Shown here: positions 40,223-51,243 of the stretch, in pieces
Numbering within the stretch: the stretch's first letter is position 1
Layout of the letters: each line of letters opens with the position of its first letter
Program-made: the position numbers and the translations under genes
Assembly: GCA_027922465.2 (NCBI GenBank)
Contig: BQMF02000006.1
Coordinates: forward strand, 1,488,001 to 1,552,000
DNA: 64,000 nucleotides
Direction of reading: 5' to 3'
DNA from: Turritopsis dohrnii
Lineage: Eukaryota; Cnidaria; Hydrozoa; Anthoathecata; Oceaniidae
The notes under the pieces: model-generated
Database searches by the model: none
What the model saw: the letters and a program-made list of their open reading frames with translations, nothing else
What the model was told of the DNA's origin: nothing

Positions 40223-41339
40223 ATTAAAATTGGAAATGCAAAAGTTAAATATCGTAAAGATATTTCCATATTTAATTCTGACTGATACCGATTCGTGTAG
40301 CTATCAGTTCCACTTACTTGTTAATGATAGTGAAAAAAATAATCAACCTATTAGTGAACAAAGTATGTATGAATGGCTTATTCACCAAATATGTTTAGAA
40401 TTTCCAGACACAATCGATACGTCATCACCTTTCTTTGATCGATTTGGTATTCGTGATGAAAGTTTGCGTAAACGTATTGGTTATTACGCATTCGAACATG
40501 CTTTTAATTTTAACGATAAAGTTAATAAGGAAAAGTATGCCTACACAGATCTTGCAATTGCAACCCAACCAAAGGAATACTATTTGAAGTTATCCGATGA
40601 GTCGTTTGTGTTAAAGAATAAAGGAAATAAAACACGTCGTGACGATTCTGCTACCGGTGGTAATGAAGTGCGCGTATTGGATAAAAAAGGATATCTGTCT
40701 CGTGTTTACGGATTTGATGAATATCAAAAAGGTGGATACAATGATAACATCGTAACCGTACAAACGAATCGATTACAATTGATTAAAAACGACATGAAAA
40801 AGGTGACGTACATGAAGAAGATTTTTTGTAACATGGGAGAGAAGAACTTTTTATTTTCAAATAACGGCATAACGACGTTACCACATGGACATAGATTATT
40901 GCATAAAGTTTATGAATTTTGTTCCCACGCAAAATATCAACAATACATTGCGTTGAAATTTAACAAACGAAATAAGAAGAAAGTGCTTGCCGAAATCGGT
41001 GGTGTACATAAAGCAAATGATTTCGTCACGCAATATGAAATGGAACTTTTGAAACTTGAAAATGACAATATAAATAATGATGAAAGATTGTCATTTATTA
41101 ATAAGATTTTGTATTCTTCTATCAGCGGCAATTTTTCGCTGTATACAATTGATATTTTAAAATATTGTGATTTGTAAAGAAAACATGCAGAAATGTCCTA
41201 CTAATGTATTAGGTAATTATATTAAAGATTATATATTTGTGTTAATTATTATGTTGTTGTTGTTGGTGGTTGTTGTCTTAAGTATAATAGTTATTATTCT
41301 TTTATTTTTAGTTGATCTCATAAAAGAATATTTAACAAA

Positions 41340-42014
41340 ATGGGTGTTGCGCATAGTTCAATACTTAAAGGTGACAAAGAATTGTTCACATGCCTAATTA
41401 AATATGCACAAAGAAGATTACAATCCACAACATGTAAGTGTACAGTATGTCAAAGAATAGCAAGTGATGGTGAATTGAATGATGATTTAATGCATGTAAT
41501 TAATGAAATTGAAAAACATGAATTGTTGTGTGATGATGATCCAGCTGAAAGGGTAAATTATACAATATCCATTGAAAAAGTAACATTAGAAGAAGAAGAA
41601 GATGAAGATGAAGAAGATGTTATTGTTGATGATGATGTTGATGAATATAATATTGTAGATGAATATTACAATGATGATGATGATGATGATGATGTTGATG
41701 ATGGTACTGTTTCCATTGATGAAGGATGTGTGACACAGGAAGAGGAAATTGTCGATGATGATGATGATGAAGATGTTGATAATAGTGATGATAATGATCA
41801 ATATGCGGCACATCAAATGCTTTTACCAAGTGGATACACAATGGATAAACGTGATTTTGACTTTATTGTAAATGAAATGATTACTAGGACAAGACTATCA
41901 ACAATTTTGAATGATATTTGTACTCATTTTTGTGAATTTATACATTTACGTTGTGATGCATTACCTTTGGTAAATACTAATAATAATAACGATGATGATG
42001 TTGTAGATAGATAA
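41340..42014 (+). CDS. Acidic protein with possible N-myristoylation signal (224 aa)
   Basis: The ATG at 41340 begins MGVAHSSILKGDKELFTCLI. Gly2 and Ser6 fit the MGxxxS pattern for N-myristoylation, suggesting membrane targeting. A Cys motif CKCTVC follows near residue 35. Residues 80-155 are a long Asp/Glu region encoded by GAT and GAA runs. The last 65 residues are globular (KRDFDFIVNEMITRTRLSTI). No stop inside. No family recognised. Confidence 0.6.
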   Translation: MGVAHSSILKGDKELFTCLIKYAQRRLQSTTCKCTVCQRIASDGELNDDLMHVINEIEKHELLCDDDPAERVNYTISIEKVTLEEEEDEDEEDVIVDDDVDEYNIVDEYYNDDDDDDDVDDGTVSIDEGCVTQEEEIVDDDDDEDVDNSDDNDQYAAHQMLLPSGYTMDKRDFDFIVNEMITRTRLSTILNDICTHFCEFIHLRCDALPLVNTNNNNDDDVVDR

Positions 42015-42069
42015 TTAAATTACTATAATATATTATTTCTTTTTGTTCACATAATGTAGGTAGAAAAAA

Positions 42070-42432
42070 ATGAATAGTGCAATAGCTATTTATGCTTAAG
42101 GGAAACCAACTGCCTTTCAAGTATTTTGTACAACATTACGTCGTTGTTGTAGCAACCTATATGAACATCAAATTTATGGATTGAAATGCGTAAACGATTA
42201 TTGGAAGAATGATGAAAGAGAAGTACGTAATTATTATAAACAATTACGATATGATATGATAAAAGGAGGTAAATCATTAGATGATGTATTTGCTGAATTT
42301 GAATTCGTCTCTGGTGGTGTAATAAGTGAAAAGCTACTTGAAGATATTAGTCAAGAAGTTTATAATGATTATCATCAAAATACCTTTACAAAACAAAAAG
42401 ACGAATGTTGTTGTAAAAAATTGTTTTTTTAA
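42070..42432 (+). pseudogene. Hypothetical protein crossed by an in-frame TAA
   Basis: ATG at 42070; after nine codons a TAA (42097-42099) interrupts. The frame then runs on for 110 codons to 42432, with a coding-like helical sequence (VFCTTLRRCCSNLYEHQIYG, NDYWKNDEREVRNYYKQLRY). The alternative is a later start at a non-ATG codon. It lies between the acidic protein and the membrane protein on the same strand. No family recognised. Confidence 0.45.
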
Positions 42433-42537
42433 AGAATATATATATTTTTTTTTGTTTATATGTTACTTTTTTTTCAATTGTTTGTTTTTTTAATGTGCAG
42501 GTGTTTTTTAACATTTTAAAGCTTTTTATTTAACAGC

Positions 42538-43503
42538 ATGATGATGTTTTATTTCATTGCAACTATTACACAAACGTATATTATTTATAGACTTGTAAAA
42601 GAAAAAATCAAAAGTGATTTTGAAAGAAATCATTTGCATAAAAAAATAATAATGATGGAAACAATTATGAATGAGATTGAAATTGGAAAAAAAAAACAAC
42701 AACAAGAAGTTGATGATACAGAAAAACAAAAACAACAACAAGACAAAGAAGAAACAAACGTTGAAGATGTTGTTGTTGAATCACCAATTCAAAGAATAAG
42801 ATTTTTTAAAGGAAGAGATGGTTCTACTATTATTGAAAAAAAAATTTTTAAAGGAGGTATACGTTATTTTCATTTACTGTTGATTTTTCTTTATATACAT
42901 TGTTATTCATCATTAACAATGATCAATGTTGTAAGTGTAGTTGTGTATTATAATATTTCGGAATTTGTGTTAAGTGTTTGTGTATTGTCTGATGATGCTG
43001 CTGGTGTGTGTGGATGAAGTGTCATCGGACATGTAGATTGTGTAAGAGTAGTATGCATGTGCTGCTTCAATTTTTAATTTCAGCATAACGTTGCAGCATT
43101 TGTTAATCGCAGCAGCCACTTTGATTGTTTTTGTGTGTTGAATGTGTGCACATTGTTTATTGTCAGTGATGAATAACAATGTATATATTTATATCAACAC
43201 TGATGAAAACAACGTATGTATTATTAATATTTTATAGTTGCATATGATGATGATGATGATGTTGATGATGATGATGTTTATGGTAATGTAGTAACGAAAC
43301 ACAACAACGGCAAAGATCGTAAACGTCAACGACGTGCGCTGCCCAACATAAAATTGTTTATCAGAGTATTATACGATGTTGACAACGACAATGACAGTAA
43401 TGATGGAGACAGTGACGATTGTGTTCTTAGAAAAGACAAATGTGAAGATGATGAATCAACAACAACAACAACAACAACAACAACAGATAAAGACAAATGT
43501 TGA
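42538..43503 (+). CDS. Membrane-anchored acidic protein in two exons
   Basis: Exon 1 (ATG 42538 to 42856) encodes an N-terminal membrane anchor (MMMFYFIATITQTYIIYRLV) followed by a Lys/Gln/Glu-rich helix and QRIRFFKGRDGSTIIEKKIF. A donor GTATAC follows at 42857. The acceptor TTTTATAG at 43230-43237 opens exon 2 (43238-43503), which starts without an ATG and is open for 88 codons: Asp tracts, KHNNGKDRKRQRRALP, KLFIRVLYDVDND and a Thr tract. Phases agree (1+2). Reading on through the intron gives an unlikely hydrophobic tail and a stop at 43017. No family recognised. Confidence 0.6.
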
Positions 43504-43626
43504 TGATGATTATTATATGATATTCTATAATAAATATATTATATTTTAACTATTACATTATTTTGTTATTATTGTAACTGTAACAACAATATATTATGTG
43601 ATGATGATGTGAAAAAGAAAATTATT

Positions 43627-44838
43627 ATGTCAACAACAATAGAAACTACTTCTTACTTTAGTCCGTTCATAACAGGAAACATTGGAGTGATAGGTAGAGA
43701 TGGAACAGGTAAAACCAGTATTATTCAAAGATGGGGTGAACAAAATATGCTTATTGGAAATATTGTATTTTGGTTAACACCTATTGATTTGTCCGACAAA
43801 CGAAAAAGTGAGATAAACAACAGCTTTAAAAGACAATGTAATTTTATAAAGGTAAAGGATGTAGAGAGATTAGAGGTGGTTTTACGTGAACTACTTGCTT
43901 TTGCACATCATCATGACAACAACAACAACAACAATAATAATAATAATAAAAATGATAATGTTGATGATGATGATAATGAAGAAAAAGGTTCTTCGTTTTT
44001 AAGTGGTGGTGGTAAAGGTGAAGCACGAATAGCAAAATATATATTAGTTTTAGATGACATGACAGGAATATTAGACAAGAGTAATCAATTTGTTCAATTC
44101 TTAACCGTCTGTCGAAAGTCTGGGTTCACTACCATATATGTCATGCATAATTTACGAAATAGTGAAAGGACAGAAAATATATTATCTAATTCACACATTA
44201 TGGTTTTATTTCGTACTGGCACTGTATCCAATCTTTTATCTAAATTAATTTCTGAATGGTGTGTCCGTGGTTCAAATAAATACGTAAGCAAACGAAACGT
44301 TTGGCTGTATAAATTATACGTAAACACTTTAGAAAAAGAATAAGCTGATAAAAAAGACGTTGAAATATTCCCTGAGTCTGGTAAATATTTACCTCATTTA
44401 CTATTAGACAATAGACAGGGAATAAATGTTTTATCAAAATTTAGAATTGATACGACCAATAAAAAAACACAATGGTGTTATGTTCCTAAACAAACAGGTG
44501 ATAATGAATACGACAGACTTGAAGCAATTTGGGATTTAAAATCAAATGCATTTCGAATTGCACGTTTATTCGGAGGAAGAGCATCTAGAGGTAACACATA
44601 CGAACAAGAAATATCGAAATCAGCAGACATATTAGAAAATTACGATAACGAAATAATTGATGATGACGACAGTGCAAGTAGATCAACACAACAACAACGT
44701 TATGATGGATTTGGAGGATCTGTTGAGGGAATCAATGATTCAAGTAGTGGAAGAGACTGCACCACCACCAGTCATCATATTAGACGAAATGTTGGAAGAA
44801 AAACCGCAAGGTGTGAGCGACGAACACCATACTACTAG
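43627..44838 (+). pseudogene. P-loop packaging-type ATPase of the AT-rich element, crossed by an in-frame TAA
   Basis: The frame opens at 43609 but the first ATG is 43627 (MSTTIETTSYFSPFITGNIG). Walker A GRDGTGKT is at residues 23-30, Walker B KYILVLDD near residue 139, followed by a sensor-like VCRKSGFTTIYVMHNL. An Asn/Asp tract sits between them. The layout equals that of FtsK/HerA-type packaging ATPases such as the Polinton one at 12168. A TAA at 44341-44343 comes after 238 codons, but the same frame continues (DVEIFPESGKYLPHLLLDNR, WDLKSNAFRIARLFGGRASR) to about 44640, and formally to 44838. DNA packaging is inferred. Confidence 0.72.
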
Positions 44839-44932
44839 TTTCATCAACAGAACAAAACAACAACTTGGAGAAAGAAGGAAAATTAAAAAAGCAAGCAACA
44901 ACGGTTGGAGTGAAAGCGACGATGGTGAATAA
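44657..44932 (+). CDS. Acidic frame following the ATPase (91 codons)
   Basis: It overlaps the formal end of the ATPase frame in another frame, starting inside a CAACAACAA stretch. Its sequence (MDLEDLLRESMIQVVEETAP, FINRTKQQLGERRKIKKASN) looks more protein-like than the ATPase frame at the same place. It may be the C-terminal part of the ATPase gene shifted at the microsatellite, or a separate small gene. It ends at TAA 44930, overlapping the next ATG by 11 bp. Confidence 0.4.
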   Translation: MMMTTVQVDQHNNNVMMDLEDLLRESMIQVVEETAPPPVIILDEMLEEKPQGVSDEHHTTSFINRTKQQLGERRKIKKASNNGWSESDDGE

Positions 44933-45701
44933 TAATAATAATAATGAAGGAAAATGTTCAGCAAATGGCAGTGTCACTGCACGTAATTCATTAACAAATC
45001 CATTAATGAAAAGAATGGAGTTGGAATTGCATTGGGCAGACGTTATATATTTTGTTATTCGTAATTTCTTTTGTTTTAACATGGAAGGAAGAAATTTACG
45101 AGAAGAAACTAAAGTATTAGTGTCATTATTGTGGAACAATTACTTGCCTAGGTCATTGAACAATGCTGTTCATTCAAACGATGCATGCTTGCGTACACTT
45201 TTTCAAGAACCCAGTTCTAAGACAGCACGTAAATTCATAGAGTCAATATTACATAACAAACAAATTATGGAGGAAAGTAAACTATATGTGTTTACAAATT
45301 GGTCAATGATTCGTGCCATCTGTAATTTTATATCGTACGATATGATTACGTCAAATGCTTACCAACATCAAATAGAAAATGAAATGCGTAGTAACATTTT
45401 ATTTTTACTTCGCAAATATAATTATCAACAACAACAACAACAACAACAACAACAAAATAACGTTACATCATCACAGCCAATGATAAATAACAATACAAAT
45501 AATATTCAACAACAACAACAAAGTGTTGAACAACAGGTACAACAGAGTAACGTTTATTATAATATGATGCATGAGAAATTACGAGTTGAAATGAATGAAC
45601 GATTAACAAAGATAGAAAATTGTATGGGAATACAACGCATAAATCAAAGTATTGTAAATAATTTAAAAATCGGTAATAATAAGAAATTATTTATGATATA
45701 G
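44922..45701 (+). CDS. Helical protein with poly-Gln tract (259 aa)
   Basis: The first ATG in frame is 44922, inside the stop region of the preceding frame. After an Asn run comes a globular helical region (HWADVIYFVIRNFFCFNMEG, ARKFIESILHNKQIMEESKL, WSMIRAICNFISYDM), then a Gln tract encoded by CAA runs near residues 170-215 and a coiled tail (HEKLRVEMNERLTKIENCMG). No stop inside. I recognise no family. It ends 13 bp before the next ATG. Confidence 0.6.
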   Translation: MVNNNNNNEGKCSANGSVTARNSLTNPLMKRMELELHWADVIYFVIRNFFCFNMEGRNLREETKVLVSLLWNNYLPRSLNNAVHSNDACLRTLFQEPSSKTARKFIESILHNKQIMEESKLYVFTNWSMIRAICNFISYDMITSNAYQHQIENEMRSNILFLLRKYNYQQQQQQQQQQNNVTSSQPMINNNTNNIQQQQQSVEQQVQQSNVYYNMMHEKLRVEMNERLTKIENCMGIQRINQSIVNNLKIGNNKKLFMI

Positions 45702-45714
45702 AATTCGTATTAAT

Positions 45715-48700
45715 ATGTTGAATCTGCCTGACTTTACGATTGTCAATAGTGCTTTGTCACTTTCTGATAATTCGTTGTCACCGTATGTGTCATTGAGCAG
45801 ACCAGATAATGTAACACAAATGGGTTTACAACCTTTTAACATTAACAATGTGAAAGATAGATTCGATAAAGGACAGGTTAGTGATGGTGAGGTGCGAAAT
45901 TATTTTAATCAACAGGAGGAAGGAACAATGGTTGGAAATGCACATAACAATATTGATCGCATGAAGTTCCTTATGAAGGAAAGACAACTTGCCGATGCGT
46001 ACCAACAGGATATGGATTTTATGTTCGAAACACATACGCACGCACCGAATTTACGTGCTGGTTTGACACGTGCTGATATGATTCCTAGTTTAATGTCTGA
46101 TTCCAGTATATATAATTTAGCATTAGGTAACGGAAACTATTCAAACGTTAAAGTTGATCCGTCATTATTTTCTAATACTAGAGGAATTGACATAAACGGT
46201 ACACTAGACAGTGAACTTAAACGACGCAAAGGTCAATTGAAAACTCAATTATATTCTAAATTGTTAAAAGACGAAAAGTTAAAAAAAACTTTAACACCAG
46301 CAGTTTCAGATAAGGACGATAGTAATGTTATACTTAGTCGATTAGACGATTTAGCGAATAAACTAGTAGAATTAAACGATAAAGCTGGAACATTGGAAAG
46401 AAATATATTGACAACTAAAAGTAGCACTAACAATTTAAATAATGATAACTTGCAACAATTCCTTTATAATTTAAAAACCGTTTTAAATAAACAATCGTAC
46501 CCACCTAATGTTGAAAATGACAACGCTGGTGATTATAATGATTCAGATGATGATAATGATGATGATGATTACAAAAATAATGATAATAATTACCAAACAA
46601 AAATTGTCAATGATTTCAGTGAATTTATGAACGTCGAGGATATTGTTGATACTTTAGGTGGAAATAATGTAGAGGAACAGTTAGAGTGGGATAACGAAAA
46701 TATACTTCCCGAACCGAAAAGTGATGATGTAATAGCTAAAAACTTCTTTCCGTCACAAACTGGAAATAACGAATATGTTAATCCAATTGTTAACAAATAC
46801 GTTGTTAAGGTAAAGTCATTGGAAATGAGGTATTTAGATTTGGTAATGTCTAATCCTACGGTTATTGATATACTTCAAAATAACGAAATAGTTGTCACAA
46901 GTTTAAATGGTGGGATTTTGGTAAATGGACAAATAGTATCAGAAAATGTATTACAATTTTTGGAAGTTTGTTTCGATGAACGTAGAAAACGTTATCCAAT
47001 TGCATGGAAATTTAACATGTCAATACAGGATTACGATGTTTGGTTAATGGCAAATACAGACTATTTATTACAAGAAGAGAAATTTATTAATTTCTATTAT
47101 TGTAAATACATATTTGGTGTCGTTAATCATTTTATCGATGGTGATTTCGCCGACGATAATTCGATTGAAGGTTTACCACCTGTACTACAATACCGATATT
47201 TTAACGAGAAAACATTTGAAAGCAGTTTAGAAGGTGTCACGTGGACACAATTTCTGGAGCGAATAATGACGGAAGGTGGAATAGCCGATGTTTCAAATAA
47301 TCATAACCTTATACAAAGCATGCCCGAGATAAATATATTTTTAGCTCAATTTCGTAGAGTCGTTTCAGACTTTATAACGCAAATTAATGAATTACACTAT
47401 CTAGTAACTTGTGTATTCACACGGAATGAACGATTGGATAGGTAAAAAGTACGTTTGTATTTAAAATCATTAAAATCAAGAATCGATGGATATTTTCATA
47501 CAGATGTGGATTACCTTTTACAAAGATTATGTAAAGATAGTTGAAATGACACTGTTGATTATTATTACAATAGTGAAGATAATATCGGAGCAATTTTCAT
47601 TCGTTTATTTGCGTATATGAGTGCTAATAACATTAATTGTGGATTGATACAGAAACATTTTGAATTACCAATTGGTGATGATTCAGTTGATTATATACAA
47701 GAAAAATATGGGTTTAAATCACCCATCAATTTTCAACGTTTATTTAACAATTATGTTGATGACTCTACATACTCTAAATTCCTATCATGTCCAATGATTA
47801 CAAAAGTTATTTTTTCGTTATCTACATTAGACGGAAATCAACAATACATTAATTCCACATTGGTAATGTATAACAATTTCTTATCAAATATAACACCACA
47901 TTCATTAAAGAATAATAGCAGTAGAATAGACGTACATATATGCAGATCTACATTTACATACTTTTCGAATTTGATTAGACAATACTTTTATAAGGATGAT
48001 ATAATTAATAATCAATTACCACCTCATTATCCACCTTCCAATAAAATAGAAATAACTACTCAAACAACCGAAGATGATATATTTCTAAACAATAATAACG
48101 ATGTGGATGATGATGATGATGATGACGATTATGATAATGACAGCATTGGTAGAAATGTTTTTATTTCAAATAATAATAATAATATTCAACAGTTTCAAAG
48201 AAAGAAACCAATATTGTCTAGATCCGATATAACACAAGTGGAGGAAGTAATACCAACAGAAATAAAGCAACCATCATCATTATTAGGATATAGTGGTATT
48301 ATTAATGAACATAACATAGAATCAGAAGATGTACCAGAAAGGAAAACAAAACCTATTCAATATGATGCAGCATTGTCATTTTATAAATTCTTTAATACTC
48401 TAGATAGTAATATTGATAAAACATATTTAGATAATGATAATGATACTATTATGGTTACAAATAATAATAATGATGATGATGATGATGATGATAATGATGA
48501 TAGAATATTAATTCGTAAAGGTAAACTAGATGAAATTGCAGAGAAAGCAGAAAGTAGAGTGTTACGAATGAAAGAGATATATAATAAACAATTAAACATA
48601 AATAAAAACAAGATGGAAGAATTAATATCTAACGCTAATCAAACAATAGACGACAATAAGAATGAATATGAAGAAGCATTACAAAATGAACAACAACGAT

Positions 48701-50196
48701 TATTAAAAATACAACAACAGATGTTACAACAACAAATGAATTCACAAGTACGCGAACGTGAATTGCGAGACGCGTTAGATAATGAAAATAGAATTGCACG
48801 CCAACGTGTAATGTCTTTACAATTACAAGCTGATTCTGCATTAAAAAATACGGAGATGACATACAAAGATAAACAGGAAAAACTAAATAGTAGATTAGAA
48901 GAAAGTAATAACTTGATTACTAATTTGGAAAATGATCTACAAAATGACAGAAATGAAATTGAAAGATTGAATGATAGTTTACAAGAACAAATTGGACAAA
49001 CAGAACAACAAAAATTAGAATTGCGTAAACGCGATGAACTGCTAGCAAGTACAAAAGAACAATTATCTGCCTTAACAATATTAAAACAAAATCAGGAAGA
49101 GATAATAGCAAGACAAAAAACACAATTTGAAGAGGAAATAGCTAGACAACAAAAACATTATGTTGAAGAACTAACTAATAACAACGAGCATAATAAATTG
49201 GAAACAGAAGAATTACTTAGACAAAATGAAATTTTAATTAGGGAAAAGTTAAGTAGTGAACATTACAATATTATTTCTCAATTAAAATCAACACACGAAG
49301 AAATTGTGGGAAAAGGAAATGAACAGATAAATTCATTACAAGATGCAGTTGACAAATTAACAAATCAAAGGCAATTGTTAGAAGATCAAAGTGCATTAGC
49401 TGCAAAAACATGGGAAAGTCTTTTGTCAGATAAAGAGATACAATTAGAAGAACAAAAACTAAATTATGAAAATACAAATAATGAATTACGTGAACAATTA
49501 AAATTATTACAAGAACAATCGGCACAATTAAGTGAAAAACTAGGACAAAAATCTATTATTGTTAATAACCAACGTAAAGTTGCAAAACGAAAAGTCAAAG
49601 ACGATGCATTAACGAATAGTGTAAACAATCAAGATACACAACCACAACAACCAATATTATATCAAAATGGAAATGATTTAATGGAACAAATGCTATTTGA
49701 AAATACGTCAAAAGATTTCCTTGAAAGACTTGAAAAAGAAGCAGAATTTAAAGCAAAAGCTAAATTCCTACAAAAAAATAATGACATTGTGGGAAAGGAT
49801 ATATTAGATGCAATATTTACAGAAGAAGAGAAAACGAAAAAGGGACATGATGATAATAATACAGGTGTAAATATAGCACGTGACGGGTACGACAGTTTAA
49901 TTAATAGAACAATTAGAGAAGAAGAACATGTTAAGGAAATGGAATTTAATAATTACGATGACGATGATTTTGGTCAAGCACAAGAGGAATATAGTGAAAC
50001 GATAATCGCTGATGCGTTTGCGAAAAGTAATACGTTAACTGCACGTGTCGATATTCAAAATCAATTTGATAATGGTCTTGACATTGACAGTGTCAAGTTA
50101 ATTGTTAAATTGGTAAAGTCAAATGGTAAAATGTATCCATTAGTTAAGAATGTAAAACGGGTATTAAGTAAACAAATCAGAATTACGCAGCATTAG
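45715..50196 (+). pseudogene. Giant coiled-coil protein (about 1,490 codons) crossed by two in-frame stops
   Basis: The ATG is at 45715. The frame runs without shift to 50196, with a TAA at 47443 and a TGA at 47542. The first part (576 codons) is helical with an Asp/Asn insert (near 46545) and a globular C-terminal region (PIAWKFNMSIQDYDVWLMAN). Between the stops lie 32 coding-like codons. The second part (from about 47545) starts globular, has Asp/Asn tracts near 48105 and 48470, then about 350 residues of strong coiled coil rich in Gln and Glu (48530-49560), and a mixed tail. Length and coiled coil suggest a structural or tape-measure-like role, but no family is recognised. Frame preservation over 4.5 kb argues that it was one gene. 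Confidence 0.6.
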
Positions 50197-50209
50197 TGGA
50201 TTGAGTTAT

Positions 50210-50428
50210 ATGGTTATGAAATTATTGAAAATGAAGTTAATAAAACTTGGAGAAGAAACATTGAATAGACATGAATTATCAATTATAAAAAATGTCGACA
50301 TCAGTTTGGCTAACTTATTAGATGAAGATAAAAGTGGAAATGGTATAAGTGTAGATGTTGCACAGACTTTTTTAGATGATTTTAAAAACTTTGAATATTT
50401 ATTAACGAGGAATAATGTCAAAGAATAA
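50210..50428 (+). CDS. Hypothetical protein (72 aa)
   Basis: The first ATG is 50210. The sequence LGEETLNRHELSIIKNVDIS and VDVAQTFLDDFKNFEYLLTR is helical and coding-like. It overlaps the next ATG (50415) by 14 bp. It lies just after the giant coiled-coil gene in another frame and could be its continuation after an indel. No family recognised. Confidence 0.45.
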   Translation: MVMKLLKMKLIKLGEETLNRHELSIIKNVDISLANLLDEDKSGNGISVDVAQTFLDDFKNFEYLLTRNNVKE

Positions 50429-50576
50429 TAACGATAAAGAAGTGCCAGTGGAGAGATTACGAAGAACATTAACAAACGATCCAAAAAGTGCTTTATTTTT
50501 AGAAGATAAAAATGTAAATATTAGAAAGCTAAAACGATCAACATATTTAAAAGATAAACAATTATTAGAATTATTA

Positions 50577-50607
<31 letters not shown>

Positions 50608-50645
50608 TCAACGGACTCCTTTCAATGCTTAACAGTCTCTTTTGA
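50415..50645 (+). CDS. Last frame of the AT-rich element, running into foreign DNA (76 codons)
   Basis: ATG at 50415. Codons 1-55 look coding (VPVERLRRTLTNDPKSALFL, NVNIRKLKRSTYLKDKQLLE), followed by an Asn run from AAT repeats. From 50605 the frame reads the GGACTC array, so its natural end is probably lost or displaced. The Asn tract marks the edge of the element. Confidence 0.45.
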
Positions 50646-50742
50646 TAGGCGATGGACTCTATTGACTGAAAATCGGACTCTATTGATCAGATATCGGACT
50701 CTTTTCCCTCAAACACGGACTCTTTTCTTATGAAACTCGGTT
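50605..50742. repeat. GGACTC motif array, left copy
   Basis: GGACTC occurs at five places from 50610 to about 50715, each followed by a T-rich stretch (CCTTTC, TATTGA, TTTTCC). A related array in the same orientation lies at 59160-59345, beyond the SET/recombinase gene. Confidence 0.75.
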
Positions 50743-51243
50743 ACCGTGTGACTAAACAGTAGTTCTTCTAAAATGGCTGAAAGCGCGTGGTGGGCTTTGG
50801 TTGGAGAAGAAAGGAGGAATATTGTTTCCCCGATTAGGATGAGTCTTTCTCGAAAGCTTGTTCCGTTAAGTTAAGTTACGTTAAGTTCATTTTGTCATTT
50901 TGCCTCTTTTTTGCTTTGATTCCTTAGATTAATAATAAGAGTCAGCATCCGTGTGTGTGTGTGTGGGGTAAACTAAAGGTAAAGCCCAATATTTATTCTC
51001 TTATTTATTTTCTGTCCTTGAATCACTTGAAATGCCTTAAAAAACAAAACAATATGAGATAAAGGGATTAATCCAGTCAGTAAACTTTGTGTGTGTTGAA
51101 CAAGGTTATTTTTGTATGAATCAAATCAATAATGTATAAATAATGCTACCATATCAGGGTAGGTATGCTGTTCTGGTTAATATAAATATAACCTGTGAAC
51201 TTTATAGTTAAGTTACTAGAAAACAGAGAGCTTCTTAAAAAGA

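Larger units (their letters stand above)
34184..41177 (+). pseudogene. Divergent protein-primed family B DNA polymerase with two introns and several breaks
   Basis: Ordered hallmarks are visible: zinc finger VCNVCRGILNC...HMKAC at 34222-34290, exonuclease I YDFETT near 34420, a Cys cluster CCICDF near 34872, exonuclease II YAHNSARFD near 35495, exonuclease III YNVGDVVLL near 36000, motif A LDENNQYGNAM near 36360, motif B DMNNKCYG near 36862, motif C TDTDS near 40280 and the C-terminal NNGITTLPHGH, which parallels GITTLARGH of the Polinton polymerase at 2089. Breaks: a frame change at the A-run 34613-34620, TAA at 34843, TAG at 36883. Introns: 37005-39713 and 40143-40222, both GT-AG with matching phase. 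Catalytic Asp residues are kept, so decay seems recent. Affinity is Polinton-like but very diverged. Confidence 0.82.
27086..50604. mobile_element. AT-rich endogenous virus-like element with divergent protein-primed DNA polymerase
   Basis: About 23.5 kb with a gene density, strand layout (short minus arm, long plus arm) and base composition unlike its surroundings. Markers are a protein-primed PolB (34184-41177) and a P-loop packaging-type ATPase (43627-44838). The other proteins are Cys-rich, basic, coiled-coil or low-complexity and unrecognised. GT-AG introns interrupt at least two genes. Single in-frame stops cross most long frames. The boundaries are set by the outermost coding-type frames and by the GGACTC array at 50605; I found no inverted repeats, integrase or recognisable capsid gene. 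The closest affinity I can argue is to Polintons, through the polymerase. Confidence 0.72.

Noticed and set aside
32064..47544. Alternative genetic code in which stops encode Gln
   Set aside because: TAA, TAG and TGA all occur as single interruptions, CAA is used freely for Gln, and the genes also end in these stops.
27086..50604. Terminal inverted repeats of the AT-rich element
   Set aside because: I compared the outer 500 bases on each side by eye and found no matching arms; the GGACTC array occurs only on the right.
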